From the NCBI GenBank assembly GCA_030037185.1, contig JASHRR010000395.1, positions 1 through 5,107 on the forward strand: a DNA stretch of 5,107 bases, written 5' to 3'. This document shows positions 4,915 through 5,107 of the stretch, in pieces; position 1 is the first letter of the stretch; every line of letters begins with the position of its first letter. Under the pieces are notes generated by a model. It ran no database searches and was not told the origin of the DNA. It saw only the letters and a program-made list of their open reading frames with translations. This DNA comes from Xanthobacteraceae bacterium (GTDB lineage Bacteria; Pseudomonadota; Alphaproteobacteria; Rhizobiales; Xanthobacteraceae). Position numbers and translations under genes: made by a program.

Positions 4915-5107
4915 CTAGAATTTCCAGTTGGCGCCTACCTTTACGACGCTGTCGCGTTCGCGGATGTCAGAGAGGAGAGATGAACCCGCCACCGAGGCGA
5001 AGCTAATCGTTTGGGTTCCGAAGTCATAATAATTATATTCAAAGAACATGGTAAAGTTGTTGGTGATGGCATATTCGAAGCCACCTCCTATTGTCCAGCC
5101 GCTGCGC
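4915..5107 (-). CDS. Outer-membrane beta-barrel protein, C-terminal part (gene continues beyond window)
   Basis: The minus strand is open from the window edge to a TAG at 4917-4915, giving the last 63 residues. The pattern alternates polar and hydrophobic residues as in transmembrane beta-strands: SGWTIGGGFEYAITNNF, then FFEYNYYDFG, then VVKVGANWKF. It ends with a C-terminal phenylalanine, the signal read by the BAM assembly machinery. GGGFEYAIT-NN and YNYYDFG followed by a loop and KVG-NWKF are typical of the small Omp25/OmpA-like barrels of Rhizobiales, usually 200-280 residues with a Sec signal peptide. The frame is intact over the visible part; the start and signal peptide are outside the window. 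Its role is probably structural or in envelope stability. A stem-loop follows the stop. Confidence 0.88.
   Translation of the reverse strand, partial: RSGWTIGGGFEYAITNNFTMFFEYNYYDFGTQTISFASVAGSSLLSDIRERDSVVKVGANWKF

Noticed and set aside
1..5107. CRISPR array, tRNA or rRNA gene
   Set aside because: No regularly spaced direct repeats and no tRNA- or rRNA-like conserved segments were seen on either strand.

Overview
This is a GC-rich window from what looks like an alphaproteobacterial (Rhizobiales-like) chromosome. That placement is inferred from the base composition, an Omp25-like outer-membrane barrel at the right edge, and the style of the hybrid kinase and hydrolase remnants. No database search was possible. 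Much of the window is decayed coding sequence. I see one intact full-length gene of ordinary type, one complete but probably catalytically damaged transposase, one gene cut by an in-frame stop, one gene truncated by the window edge, and three clear pseudogenes.

Left part (about 1-1250, all minus strand). First comes the debris of an alpha/beta-fold epoxide-hydrolase-like gene (about 1245 down to 480). It carries several frameshifts and a deletion that removes the nucleophile region. Downstream of it is the debris of a hybrid histidine kinase (about 360 down to 1), in which the end of one receiver domain, a linker and a second receiver can be read across frame changes. The stretch 1250-1530 has no gene I can support.

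Middle part (1530-2440). This is a decayed IS605-type element with divergent tnpA and tnpB. TnpA (minus) is full length, but the first histidine of its HUH motif is tyrosine. TnpB (plus) is only fragments in three frames. Hairpins lie beyond the tnpA stop (likely left end) and inside the tnpB remnant, including a perfect 41-nt palindrome with 20-bp arms.

Right part (2440-5107). A secreted six-bladed NHL beta-propeller protein (minus, 2479-3507) is intact, with a signal peptide and a good Shine-Dalgarno sequence. A 303-bp gap with a short inverted repeat separates it from a divergent plus-strand gene for an unrecognised soluble protein (3811 to 4347). That gene has a TGA at 4216-4218, after which the same frame continues with clearly protein-like sequence for 42 more codons. 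From 4348 to 4914 there is no confident gene, only hairpins and two doubtful small ORFs. The window ends in the C-terminus of an outer-membrane beta-barrel protein (minus).

The genes do not form one pathway. The window reads as a gene graveyard around an old insertion sequence, beside two cell-envelope or secreted-protein genes. I found no convincing new defence or biosynthetic system. The most interesting items are the in-frame TGA gene, the HUH-to-YVH transposase and the long perfect palindrome inside the tnpB remnant.
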